Origin: Flavobacterium daemonense
Lineage (GTDB): Bacteria > Bacteroidota > Bacteroidia > Flavobacteriales > Flavobacteriaceae
Direction of reading: 5' to 3'
DNA: 64,000 nucleotides
NCBI RefSeq assembly: GCF_007341385.1
Contig: NZ_VJYD01000002.1
Span: 372,001 to 436,000, forward strand
The translations under genes were made by a program, and so were the position numbers. A model generated the notes under the pieces. It did not search any database. It saw only the letters and a list, made by a program, of their open reading frames with translations, and was not told where the DNA came from. This document shows, piece by piece, positions 1 to 8,647 of this stretch; the stretch's first letter is position 1; every line of letters starts with the position of its first letter.

Positions 1-107
1 AAATACTTGCTTTTGAACGTAAAAAATAATTAAATCTTCAAAAAATTGTTGGTTCTGCCCTGTTAGTAATTCCTAAACATTATTTTTGACGAAAATTATC
101 TCGAAAA
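1..107. other. window edge, possible tail of an upstream gene
   Basis: Two forward frames enter from the left edge and stop at positions 27-29 and 31-33. One of them may be the last residues of a gene outside the window, but too little remains to choose a frame or a product. Positions 34-107 are AT-rich leader sequence before the first complete gene. No terminator or convincing promoter is visible. Confidence 0.3.
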
Positions 108-1418
108 ATGATTCGTCTTTTTGATCTTTCGCTCAAACTAAACGGTTTTCCAATTAAGGAAGCTAAAGCCGAATTGGATCAAATTATTCATTTTTCTAAA
201 GAAGGACATGCTTCGTTTCTGGAAAATAAAAAGAAGGAAATTGTTGATTTTCATTTGAAAAACAATTCTTTTTACGCCGAATTAGCCGGAAATACAACTG
301 CTGAAAATTGGGAAGATTTACCGATTTTAAACAAACAAAATCTTCAAAAACCGCTTGAAGAAAGGCTTTCAAAAGGTTATTCTAAAAAAAACATTTACCT
401 CAACAAAACCTCCGGATCTAGCGGAACTCCTTTTGTTTTTGCTAAAGATAAATATTCGCATGCATTGACTTGGGCTTCGAATATTATGCGTTTTGGATGG
501 TTCGGAATTGATTTTAATCATTCGTATCAAGCACGTTTTTATGGAATTCCTATGGATTTTATTGGATACCAGAAAGAACGTTTCAAAGATTTCCTGACGC
601 ATCGTTTTCGTTTTCCTGTTTTTGATTTATCTGACGAAATTCTCGAAAAATTTCTGAAGAAATTCAGAACAAAAAAATTCGATTATATCAACGGTTATAC
701 AAGTTCGATTGTACTATTCGCTAAATTTTTAGAGCAGAAAAATATCATCTTAAAAGAAATTTGCCCGACTCTAAAAGCGTGTTTTGTCACTTCCGAAATG
801 CTTTTTGAATCGGATAAAAAATTATTGGAAAAACAATTTGGCATTCCGATTATCAACGAATATGGCGCATCTGAATTGGATTTAATTGCTTTTGAAAATC
901 CAAAAGGCGAATGGCAAGTTAACGCTGAAACACTTTTTGTAGAAATTTTAGATGAAAATAATAATGTTCTTCCTTATGGAAAAGAAGGCAAAATTGTAAT
1001 CACTTCACTCTACAATAAATCTAATCCTTTTATTAGATATGAAATTGGCGACATCGGAATTTTAGACGAAAAAAGCACGCCTCAAAAACCAATTCTAAAA
1101 AAACTAATTGGAAGAACCAACGACGTTGCAATTCTTCCAAGCGGGAAAAAATCGCCAGGTCTGACGTTCTATTACGTAACCAAAAGTATTATTGAAGATG
1201 ATGGAAATGTAAAAGAATTTATCATCAAACAAACCAAAATTGATACTTTCGAAATTGAATATGTCGCTGAAAAAGAACTAGTTTCAGAACAAGTTCAAAA
1301 AATAAAAGAAGCTATCGATTTATATTTGGAACCCAATTTAAACTTCACTTTTACTCGAAAAATAGTTTTAGAAAGAACCAATCGTGGAAAATTAAAACAG
1401 TTTAAATCATATTTGTAA
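108..1418 (+). CDS. CapK/PaaK-like adenylate-forming enzyme
   Basis: A 436-residue member of the ANL (phenylacetate-CoA ligase, CapK) family. The phosphate-binding loop TSGSSGTP lies at residues 101-108, the YGASE adenylate-binding motif at 252-256, and an RYEIGD segment near 319-325 precedes a short C-terminal lid domain. Family members activate a carboxylate with ATP. CapK-type members are found mostly in capsule and O-antigen clusters, and their acceptors are usually unknown. The length matches the family and the ATG start places the N-terminus normally. It opens a polysaccharide locus but reads away from the genes that follow, so it is probably transcribed separately. The exact substrate cannot be read from the sequence. 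Confidence 0.85.
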   Translation: MIRLFDLSLKLNGFPIKEAKAELDQIIHFSKEGHASFLENKKKEIVDFHLKNNSFYAELAGNTTAENWEDLPILNKQNLQKPLEERLSKGYSKKNIYLNKTSGSSGTPFVFAKDKYSHALTWASNIMRFGWFGIDFNHSYQARFYGIPMDFIGYQKERFKDFLTHRFRFPVFDLSDEILEKFLKKFRTKKFDYINGYTSSIVLFAKFLEQKNIILKEICPTLKACFVTSEMLFESDKKLLEKQFGIPIINEYGASELDLIAFENPKGEWQVNAETLFVEILDENNNVLPYGKEGKIVITSLYNKSNPFIRYEIGDIGILDEKSTPQKPILKKLIGRTNDVAILPSGKKSPGLTFYYVTKSIIEDDGNVKEFIIKQTKIDTFEIEYVAEKELVSEQVQKIKEAIDLYLEPNLNFTFTRKIVLERTNRGKLKQFKSYL

Positions 1419-1460
1419 ATATAAGCAAAATCTTACATTTGTTTTTCTAATTAAAAACTT

Positions 1461-1987
1461 ATGGAAGATCACTCTTTACTTTCTGAAGAAACAATTTCTA
1501 ATAAAATATATTTTATCCGTGGTCAAAAGTGATGCTTGATCGTGATTTGGCATTACTTTATGGAGTTGAGACACGAATTTTAAACCAAGCAGTTAAAAGG
1601 AACATATCTAGATTTCCAGAAGATTTTATGTTTGAACTCAATAAATCAGAATTTGAAAATTGGAAATCACAAATTGTGATTTCCAATTCTGAAAAAATGG
1701 GTTTACGTAAAATTCCAACAGCTTTCACTGAACATGGCGTTTTAATGCTGTCAAGCATTCTAAAAAGCGACAAAGCCATTCAAACTAATATTCAAATCAT
1801 GCACATTTTCACGAAAGTGAGACAAATGCTTTTAGACACAACTGAAATTAAAGTCGATATTTTGCAGATTCAGAAGAAGTTAGAAAATCATGATAAAAAT
1901 ATTGAATTAGTATTCTCCTATTTAGATGAATTAACTGAGAAGAAAGAAAATGAATCTGAACGAGTGAAGATTGGCTATAAAAAATAG
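1461..1987 (+). pseudogene. ORF6N-domain DNA-binding protein, frameshifted near its 5' end
   Basis: The ATG at 1461 opens a frame encoding the expected ORF6N start (MEDHSLLSEETISNKIYFIR), but it stops at TGA 1530-1532 after GQK. The rest of the domain (LDRDLALLYGVETRILNQAVKRN, split here only by description, then the AFTEHGVLMLSS core and a coiled C-terminus) continues in another frame from 1529 to 1987. Adding one A to the run at 1525-1528 restores a single frame of about 176 residues. A shorter product of 152 residues could start at GTG 1529 or ATG 1532. ORF6N proteins are KilA-N-like DNA-binding proteins of phage and bacterial origin. A 31-bp palindrome lies inside the gene at 1658-1688 and recurs downstream. 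The call is firm; whether the gene is dead or switchable is not known. Confidence 0.8.
1658..1688. repeat. intragenic palindrome of the ORF6N gene
   Basis: Perfect 15-nt arms (1658-1672 and 1674-1688) flank one central A; the core is TCACAAATTGTGA. In the reading frame it encodes NWKSQIVISNS. It differs from the downstream palindrome at 2074-2104 by one base pair (two positions). Confidence 0.9.
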
Positions 1988-1990
1988 TTC

Positions 1991-2235
1991 TTTAAGATCA
2001 CAAATTGTGATCTTAAAAACTTGATGTCACAAATTGTGACATCAAGTTTGTCATTTATATTATGATTTGAAAAAATTGGAAGTCACAAATTGTGACTTCC
2101 AATTCTAAGCGAAATTCTTTAAGGTCGCAATTTGCGACCTTAGAAATCGAAACGTACTTTTAAAAAAATTGGAGGTCACAAATTGTGACCTCCAATTCTA
2201 AATGAAATTCTTCAAGGTCGCAATTTGCGACTTCA
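1991..2235. repeat. array of six palindromes downstream of the ORF6N gene
   Basis: Six inverted repeats fill the gap between the ORF6N gene and the next gene. Four have a TCACAAATTGTGA core: 1991-2017 (13-nt arms), 2017-2049 (16-nt arms), 2074-2104 (15-nt arms) and 2167-2197 (15-nt arms). Two have a TCGCAATTTGCGA core: 2120-2142 (11-nt arms) and about 2213-2233 (imperfect). Positions 2074-2142 and 2167-2235 form a diverged direct repeat with period 93 bp. Read in one frame, each core gives a variant of the motif the ORF6N gene encodes at its own palindrome: LRSQIVIL, LMSQIVTSS, WKSQIVTSN, LRSQFATL, WRSQIVTSN and SRSQFATSS. Confidence 0.9.
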
Positions 2236-2244
2236 AGTTGAATT

Positions 2245-3012
2245 TTAAATATTCTTTATATATTTTGGTTTGATAATCAACTGAGTAAATAAAAACCTCA
2301 TCATCAACAAAACAGAAAAAACAAAATTATATCCGTGAAATTCTCTGTAAACTCCAAAATTGTGTTTTATTAATTTGAATTTTGATGACGAAATAGAATC
2401 TCTTCTAATTCTGTAAAATGCTAACGATTCTGGGATAGCTTCTGCGGTTTTTATTTGTTTTAAAATCGTGAGCCATAATCGCCAATCTTGCCTTTTTTGA
2501 GACGATTCTAATTTGATTTTTCCGAAGAAATCTGTATCGTAAATTGCGGTTAAATTCCCAACGTAATTACAGAAAAACAATTGGTTATAAGTAAGCGGAA
2601 CCGGAGTTTCAACTCTTCTTTTTAGATTATTTCCGTCATCGTCAATACAATCGTAAAAACTAAATGTAAACGGCAAATTTTTTGTCTTTAAAAAATGAAT
2701 CTGTTTTTCCAATTTCTCAGGAAACCATAAATCATCAGCATCTAAATAGGCAATGTATTTTCCGGAAGCTTTTTCTAAAGCAATATTCCTAGCGAAACCG
2801 TTTCCTGAATTTTTTTCTAATTTGAATAATTTGATTCGGGAATCATTTTTGGCAAATTCCTCAATTATAGCAACTGTTTGATCTGTTGACGCATCATCAA
2901 CCAAAATCATTTCCCAATTGGAATAGGTTTGATTTTGAACCGATTGCAAGGTTTCTCTAATGAACTTTTCAGTATTGTATGTCGGAATTAAAATAGATAC
3001 TAAATGGTTCAT
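2245..3012 (-). CDS. family 2 glycosyltransferase
   Basis: A 255-residue GT-A-fold glycosyltransferase. The N-terminus VSILIPTYN (residues 5-13), the nucleotide-binding VDDASTD (38-44) and the metal-binding DADD (91-94) are all present. These enzymes transfer a sugar from an NDP-sugar to a lipid-linked acceptor at the cytoplasmic membrane face. The C-terminal 25 residues are hydrophobic and basic and may attach it to the membrane. It lies 34 bp downstream of the UDP-glucuronate decarboxylase gene on the same strand and probably shares its transcript. Donor and acceptor specificity cannot be assigned. Confidence 0.88.
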   Translation of the reverse strand: MNHLVSILIPTYNTEKFIRETLQSVQNQTYSNWEMILVDDASTDQTVAIIEEFAKNDSRIKLFKLEKNSGNGFARNIALEKASGKYIAYLDADDLWFPEKLEKQIHFLKTKNLPFTFSFYDCIDDDGNNLKRRVETPVPLTYNQLFFCNYVGNLTAIYDTDFFGKIKLESSQKRQDWRLWLTILKQIKTAEAIPESLAFYRIRRDSISSSKFKLIKHNFGVYREFHGYNFVFSVLLMMRFLFTQLIIKPKYIKNI

Positions 3013-3046
3013 TAGATGTATAATGCTTTCAGAAACTTATCGTTCC

Positions 3047-4030
3047 TTATTTTATATAACTTGAAAAGTCTTTGTGTTCTTCTTTTGAAAGTTCTTCTGG
3101 AGATAACGATTTGAAATACTCATAAGTAATTTTCATTCCTTCTGCACGACTTACTTTTGCTTCCCAACCTAATAATTCTTTTGCTTTTGTAGTGTCTGGC
3201 TGACGTTGCAACGGATCATTTATTGGCAACGGGTGATAAACCACTTTCTGATTTGTTCCTGTTAATTTAATGATTTCTTCAGCAAAATCTTTAATTGTGA
3301 TTTCATCTGGATTTCCAATATTTACTGGATACACATAATCAGAATGCAATAATCTGAAAATACCTTCTACTTGATCATCAACATAACAGAAAGAACGTGT
3401 CTGCATTCCATCTCCAAAAATCGTTAAATCTTCTCCACGCAAAGCTTGTCCTATAAAAGCCGGAATAACACGTCCGTCGTTCAATCGCATTCTTGGTCCG
3501 TAAGTATTAAAAATACGCACAATTCTGGTCTCTACGCCGTGAAAAGTGTGATAGGCCATTGTGATTGATTCCTGAAAACGTTTTGCTTCATCATAAACGC
3601 CACGTGGGCCAATTGTGTTTACGTTTCCGTAATATTCTTCGGTTTGTGGATGAACCAGCGGATCGCCATAAACTTCAGAAGTTGAAGCAATCAAAATTCT
3701 TGCTTTTTTAACACGTGCCAATCCTAATAAATTATGCGTTCCTAATGATCCAACTTTTAAAGTCTGAATTGGAATTTTTAAATAATCTATTGGGCTTGCC
3801 GGCGAGGCAAAATGCAATATGTAATCTAAATCACCTGGAATATGAACAAACTTGGTGATATCGTGATGATAAAATTCGAAGTTTTCTAACTTAAATAAAT
3901 GCTCAATATTTTTAAGATCTCCCGTAATCAGGTTATCCATTCCAATAACAAAATAGCCTTCTTTAATAAATCGGTCACATAAATGCGAGCCTAAAAATCC
4001 TGCTGCTCCGGTAATAAGTATTCTTTTCAT
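3047..4030 (-). CDS. UDP-glucuronic acid decarboxylase (UDP-xylose synthase)
   Basis: A 327-residue extended short-chain dehydrogenase. The Rossmann motif GAAGFLG is at residues 8-14, the catalytic Ser lies in the ASTSE segment (115-119), and Tyr146/Lys150 lie in GVYDEAK. The [11 protein letters not shown] and [12 protein letters not shown] signatures are those of UDP-glucuronate decarboxylases, which make UDP-xylose using bound NAD. The open frame extends 17 codons upstream to 4081, but the ATG at 4030 puts MKRILITG at the standard N-terminus. It would supply a nucleotide sugar to the glycosyltransferases of this locus. Confidence 0.9.
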   Translation of the reverse strand: MKRILITGAAGFLGSHLCDRFIKEGYFVIGMDNLITGDLKNIEHLFKLENFEFYHHDITKFVHIPGDLDYILHFASPASPIDYLKIPIQTLKVGSLGTHNLLGLARVKKARILIASTSEVYGDPLVHPQTEEYYGNVNTIGPRGVYDEAKRFQESITMAYHTFHGVETRIVRIFNTYGPRMRLNDGRVIPAFIGQALRGEDLTIFGDGMQTRSFCYVDDQVEGIFRLLHSDYVYPVNIGNPDEITIKDFAEEIIKLTGTNQKVVYHPLPINDPLQRQPDTTKAKELLGWEAKVSRAEGMKITYEYFKSLSPEELSKEEHKDFSSYIK

Positions 4031-4215
4031 AATTGATTTTATTGAACATTTCTGAGTCTTATTTTTACAGTAAAAACCCAAGATAGACGCACAAATGTAC
4101 TAAAATATCTTTCCTTTCAAATGAGACTTCAAATCATATCTTAAAAGAAGTTTATTGATTTGAGATAAATATTAAACTCATTTCTCTATTTTTACCCACA
4201 AATAAATCCACGATT

Positions 4216-5292
4216 TTGAAAGTTGTACATATAATTGAGGCGCTCGGCGGTGGCGTTTATACCTATTTTAGAGATTTATCGACTTTCTTTGGAGATGATG
4301 AAATAGCCAAAAACATAGAAACCACGATTATTTATAGTGGCAACCGAAAAGAAATTGATCCTCAAAAAATAAAATCTGAGTTTTCAGATGGCGTTAAGCT
4401 CATCCACATCAATATGGTTCGGGATCTTTCGCCTTTTCAAGATTTAAGATCAGTGTACAACTTGGTCAAAGAACTTAAAAAAATCAATCCTGATATTATT
4501 CACCTCCATTCTTCAAAAGCTGGGGTTTTGGGACGAATTGCTTATTTTTTCCTATTTAAAAAAAAGAAAGTCTTTTATACACCTCACGGTTATTCGTTTT
4601 TACGAACTGATATTTCTAAAACTGCGAGAAGCATTTATTGGGGAATCGAAAAGAATTTCCAACGCTTTTTTGGCGGAACCATTGTTGCCTGTGGCGATAC
4701 AGAACAGGAAATTGCAAAACAAATTGGCCCGGCAAAATTAGTCCGAAACGGAATTGACATAGAAAATATTCAAGAACATTTCGCACCTCATCAAAATGAA
4801 AAATTAACGATTGGGATTATGGCCAGAATTACGGCAGCAAGAAATCCCGAAATGTTTAATCAAATTGCATTAAAGTTTCCCGATTTTAATTTTGTATGGA
4901 TTGGCGATGGCGAATTAGGACCTTTAATTACCGCTCCAAATATCAGAATTACAGGCTGGATTTTAGACCGAAGTGCCGTTTTAAAAGAATTGAACAATAT
5001 TGATATTTATATGCAGATTTCACTTTGGGAAGGTTTGCCAATTGCTGTTCTTGAAGCAATGGCGCTGCAAAAACCTATTATTGCAACGAATATTATTGGC
5101 AATAAAGATGCTGTTCTTCACGCAAAAACGGGTTTCCTTTTTAATGATATTTCCGAATTAAATCAATATTTTGAAATTTTGAAAGACGAAGAAACGAGAT
5201 TGCAATTTGGTCAAAATGCCTTAGAAAGATGTCGTGATTTATTCGATAAAAATAAAAATTTTAAACAGCTTGTTTCGCTTTATCAAGAGTAA
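4216..5292 (+). CDS. family 4 glycosyltransferase, TTG start
   Basis: A 358-residue GT-B glycosyltransferase. The N-terminal domain starts with a Rossmann strand and a glycine-rich ALGGG loop. The C-terminal donor-binding domain carries the EX7E pattern in the WEGLPIAVLEAM segment (about residues 274-286). No ATG exists near the conserved N-terminus and the first usable codon is TTG at 4216. It reads opposite to its neighbours. Its last 32 bases overlap the 3' end of the convergent O-antigen ligase-like gene. It probably adds a sugar to the same polysaccharide; the linkage is unknown. Confidence 0.85.
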   Translation: MKVVHIIEALGGGVYTYFRDLSTFFGDDEIAKNIETTIIYSGNRKEIDPQKIKSEFSDGVKLIHINMVRDLSPFQDLRSVYNLVKELKKINPDIIHLHSSKAGVLGRIAYFFLFKKKKVFYTPHGYSFLRTDISKTARSIYWGIEKNFQRFFGGTIVACGDTEQEIAKQIGPAKLVRNGIDIENIQEHFAPHQNEKLTIGIMARITAARNPEMFNQIALKFPDFNFVWIGDGELGPLITAPNIRITGWILDRSAVLKELNNIDIYMQISLWEGLPIAVLEAMALQKPIIATNIIGNKDAVLHAKTGFLFNDISELNQYFEILKDEETRLQFGQNALERCRDLFDKNKNFKQLVSLYQE

Positions 5293-6565
5293 ATTTTTGC
5301 TGCAGCCAATAACTTGCGAATATTGACGACCATAATCCGCTGAAGGCGATTCCGTCAAAGCTCAGCAAAAAATCATCGACTACATTTGAGGTGAAAAAAA
5401 TCAGGAAAAACGAAAGTATCATCGCGTTTTTCAAATCGTAGCCCAAATAACCAATCGTAAAAATATAAAGTGCTGCAACAAGAGGTCCTAGAATTCCAAA
5501 CTTTAATAAAAAATCTAAAAATTGATTGTGCGTCGGGAATTCATATTTTGCCAAAAATTGCTGATTTGTCACTTTATAATATTTATTCAATTCTGGTTTT
5601 CCATCTGATGCTCCAACGCCAAAAGGAAGATTTTTTAAAGACAATTCCCAAGCCGATTTCCAGATGGAAAGTCGTGTTACAAGCGAGTTAAAAACCTTAA
5701 TTTCTGGATGATCGATTTCGTCTAATTTGCCCACTTTGTCCATATAAGCAAAAGTTACCGACGAATATTTTTCTTTCATATAAGGATTCTTCTGAACGAA
5801 TAGAAACAAAATTCCGCCCAATAAAACAACGATCGCGATACCGGTTAAAACAATCTTTTTCAAATTGAATTTTGATCGGATTTCGTAAAAGAAAACAATC
5901 AAAAATCCAGCTAAAACATTGAACAGCGCCATTCTCGTATTTACTAAAAGCACAAAGAAAAACGAAGCAAGAAAAACCCCTAGATTTATAATTTTCAAGC
6001 CTATTTTCTGCTGATTTTTAAAGCTTTCAAATACAAAATACAACGCACAAACCGTTACAAAAGCCAAATGCATATTCAAGGCAGGTGCATGAATACCAAT
6101 GCTATCAGCAAACTTATACCCCATTTCCCATAAATCAATTCGATTTAAATATTTAGTCACCAAATCAGGAAATACATTAATAAACCTAATCATGAAAAAA
6201 AACATAATTGCTGTGGTTGCAATTACATAATTTTCAATGATTTTAAGAAATTTGACGCGCTGATAATTTCCAATTACAAACAATGGAAAAACGACTAGCG
6301 ATGTGCTTTTTTCAATTGCTTTTAATCCTTTTGCAAAGGAATCATTGTTCCAAAAAAGCAAAAGTTCTAACAAAACTGGCGATGCAATACAAGCCATTAA
6401 AACTAACTGGATTTTAGAATACTTCAGCTTTTTGATAAAAATCAAATTGAACGCCGCAAACAAAATAATCAGCAAGGAACATGGCTTTCTAAAAATCATT
6501 GCAATAGCAATGAGACATAAAAAAACATGAAATATTTTATTGAAGTTCTTTTCGGAAATATTCAT
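5261..6565 (-). CDS. O-antigen ligase/polymerase-like membrane protein
   Basis: About 434 residues, polytopic, with ten or more hydrophobic segments. A large loop precedes the THNQFLDFLLKFGILG segment, a Wzy_C/WaaL-type pattern (HNxxL followed by Gxx G). Such proteins either polymerise undecaprenyl-linked repeat units or ligate the glycan to its lipid acceptor in the periplasm. A TTG at 6577 would add four residues, but the ATG at 6565 is preferred. Either start overlaps the upstream polymerase-like gene (6537-7601), so the two are probably translationally coupled. A second polymerase-like protein next door makes ligase the likelier role here, by inference only. Confidence 0.75.
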   Translation of the reverse strand: MNISEKNFNKIFHVFLCLIAIAMIFRKPCSLLIILFAAFNLIFIKKLKYSKIQLVLMACIASPVLLELLLFWNNDSFAKGLKAIEKSTSLVVFPLFVIGNYQRVKFLKIIENYVIATTAIMFFFMIRFINVFPDLVTKYLNRIDLWEMGYKFADSIGIHAPALNMHLAFVTVCALYFVFESFKNQQKIGLKIINLGVFLASFFFVLLVNTRMALFNVLAGFLIVFFYEIRSKFNLKKIVLTGIAIVVLLGGILFLFVQKNPYMKEKYSSVTFAYMDKVGKLDEIDHPEIKVFNSLVTRLSIWKSAWELSLKNLPFGVGASDGKPELNKYYKVTNQQFLAKYEFPTHNQFLDFLLKFGILGPLVAALYIFTIGYLGYDLKNAMILSFFLIFFTSNVVDDFLLSFDGIAFSGLWSSIFASYWLQQKFTLDKAKQAV

Positions 6566-7601
6566 AGTATAAAGCAAAATAAATTAAAGGAAAAATGCCG
6601 ATTTTATGCCGAATTGCCGAACCTAAATCGGGTTCAAAAACGCCCTGAAGAATAAAAAACGAAAATAAAATAAACATGATCAAAAGCTCGTAACGGTACT
6701 TTTTTCGGTCTTTTAAACATTTAGAAAATCGGACAAGCAAAATATAAAACACTAAAAGCTGCCAAATAACAAACACAATAATTTGTGGCGAAAGAATATA
6801 TTTTAAACCATTCAAAGGCAAGTTTACCGTGAAAAACCCATAAAAAATCCCAATCATTTCGCCATACCAAGTATCTGTTTTTACAGGCGAAATGATCATC
6901 GAATTGGCATCTGAAGAAGCCATTCGGGCATTGTTTATCACTTCCCTGCTGATTTCAGAAAAATATTTTCCTTTTAAAATACCGTAACTCAATGACAGAA
7001 AAACAGCAATCAGCAATCCGTAAAAAATAGTGCTGATAGTTTTATTTTTAAAATTAATGAAACTGATCAAATACATACCGCCGCCAACAACTGGAATCAA
7101 AGCAAAATAAGGGCGATAAAGCGCTCCAAAAACAATTAAAAGAACTGCACTAATGAATATTGTTTTTTGGAACGAAAACCGCTCATTTCGGCACAACAAA
7201 ACAATTACAGCAATAAATAAATAGGTTATGAATTCTTTTGAAGGCATTGAAATGAAAATCGCAATCATAAAAAAGCCCAGATAAACCAAAATATTCTTGA
7301 TATTCAGTTTTTCAAAATTATCCGGAATTCCTATTTTATATAAAATATAAATCAAGATAGGAAACTGAATTAATGCAATTATGGGAAAAGGCAGATGCCT
7401 GAAACCAATTATTTTATAAAACAAAATCGTTAGCGGATAACTCCCGAAATACCCAATTTCATTGTATTTGTCATAAATTATGATAGCCGAATCGTAGAAA
7501 AATTTTGGAGGCAAAACAAAAAAAGCCAAAAAAGCCACAACTAAATTAGCTGAAGCAATAAGCAAAAATGCTGCAGTACTTTTTTTGATTAATAATTGCA
7601 T
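6537..7601 (-). CDS. Wzy-like polysaccharide polymerase (multi-spanning)
   Basis: 354 residues with about ten membrane segments and no enzymatic motif of a soluble family. The C-terminal FEPDLGSAIRHK segment resembles the conserved ExDxGSAxRH element seen in exopolysaccharide polymerase-like proteins. Its position between glycosyltransferase, flippase and ligase-like genes supports a Wzy role, joining flipped repeat units in the periplasm. It overlaps the following gene by 29 bp and lies 15 bp after the upstream GT2 gene. Sequence similarity within Wzy families is low, so the name is provisional. Confidence 0.65.
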   Translation of the reverse strand: MQLLIKKSTAAFLLIASANLVVAFLAFFVLPPKFFYDSAIIIYDKYNEIGYFGSYPLTILFYKIIGFRHLPFPIIALIQFPILIYILYKIGIPDNFEKLNIKNILVYLGFFMIAIFISMPSKEFITYLFIAVIVLLCRNERFSFQKTIFISAVLLIVFGALYRPYFALIPVVGGGMYLISFINFKNKTISTIFYGLLIAVFLSLSYGILKGKYFSEISREVINNARMASSDANSMIISPVKTDTWYGEMIGIFYGFFTVNLPLNGLKYILSPQIIVFVIWQLLVFYILLVRFSKCLKDRKKYRYELLIMFILFSFFILQGVFEPDLGSAIRHKIGIFPLIYFALYYEYFRKELQ

Positions 7602-7616
7602 TTTTCTGGTTCTAAT

Positions 7617-8636
7617 TTATTTTGAAGCTCGGTATTTTTTATTCCATCTTCTTTTTATTCGGTAACCATTCAAAAAGAAAATCAATGTTTTAAAGGTCAA
7701 AAATCGATAAAATTTCATCACTTTATCTATTTTTATATTGCGTCCTTTTTTAAGAAGATATTTCCAGGAAACTAAGTCATTCCAAATCTGCTTTTGTGTC
7801 GCATCAGACAAAACATAAAAATCTTTCAGAATTACTACGTAATTGCATGCCCAATAATTTTCTATGGCTTTGTTTACTATTTCTGAATTCGTTTTCTCGG
7901 CTTCCAATCCTTCTTTTACCATTTCATAAACATCTTCAATATGTTTTGCGCTTACTGTTGTGGTGATAGAGCCTTGGCGCGCTTGGCGATATACATAAAA
8001 TGATTTCGGATAAATACTGAAAGTCTTAAGATAATGCATCAATTTTCCGCACCACTCAATATCTTCTGATTTTCTTCCGACAGGAAAAAACAATTCATTT
8101 TCAACTAAAATTGATCTTTTGATTACTTTATCCCAAGCCGAAGCAACGTATAAATCATGATAAACTAAATTTAAAATTTCGTCTTCAAAATTTCCATTTT
8201 TATTTTTTATAAATCGCTGATTGTATTTGCAGTGTGAATCATTTTCCGTAAAAAATCGGCTTTCTTCATGAATGATAATATCCGGATTTCGTTGAGAAAT
8301 TAAATTACTCAAATCTTCTAAAACTTCTTTTTCTTGCCAATAATCATCGCTGTCTGTAAAAATAACATATTCGCCTTTTGCTGCTTTTAAACCTGTATTT
8401 CTGGCATCAGACAAACCACCATTTTCTTTGTTTACTAATTTTATTTGATGGAAATTCTGCTGGTATTTTTGACAGATTTCTAGTGAAGAATCGGTAGATC
8501 CATCATTGACTAAAATTAGTTCAAAATCAGAAAAAGTCTGGCACAAAATACTGTCCAAACATTGCGGCAAATAATCCTCAACGTTGTAAACGGGAACAAT
8601 AATGCTGAAAAGCAATTTATTTTTCTCAATGTTCAT
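7617..8636 (-). CDS. family 2 glycosyltransferase
   Basis: A 339-residue GT-A glycosyltransferase with FSIIVPVYN at residues 10-18, VNDGSTDSS at about 43-51, and the metal-binding DSDD at about 95-98 followed by W. The C-terminal half is a basic acceptor domain ending in a cluster of Lys/Arg. It lies 11 bp downstream of the flippase gene on the same strand, so it is co-transcribed with wzx and the polymerase-like genes. It probably extends the lipid-linked oligosaccharide at the inner membrane. The transferred sugar is not predictable. Confidence 0.88.
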   Translation of the reverse strand: MNIEKNKLLFSIIVPVYNVEDYLPQCLDSILCQTFSDFELILVNDGSTDSSLEICQKYQQNFHQIKLVNKENGGLSDARNTGLKAAKGEYVIFTDSDDYWQEKEVLEDLSNLISQRNPDIIIHEESRFFTENDSHCKYNQRFIKNKNGNFEDEILNLVYHDLYVASAWDKVIKRSILVENELFFPVGRKSEDIEWCGKLMHYLKTFSIYPKSFYVYRQARQGSITTTVSAKHIEDVYEMVKEGLEAEKTNSEIVNKAIENYWACNYVVILKDFYVLSDATQKQIWNDLVSWKYLLKKGRNIKIDKVMKFYRFLTFKTLIFFLNGYRIKRRWNKKYRASK

Positions 8637-8647
8637 TGCACAGTTTT

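Noticed and set aside
1991..2235. Possible CRISPR array
   Set aside because: The units are palindromes of differing sequence with irregular spacing and no spacers of constant length; no cas genes are nearby.
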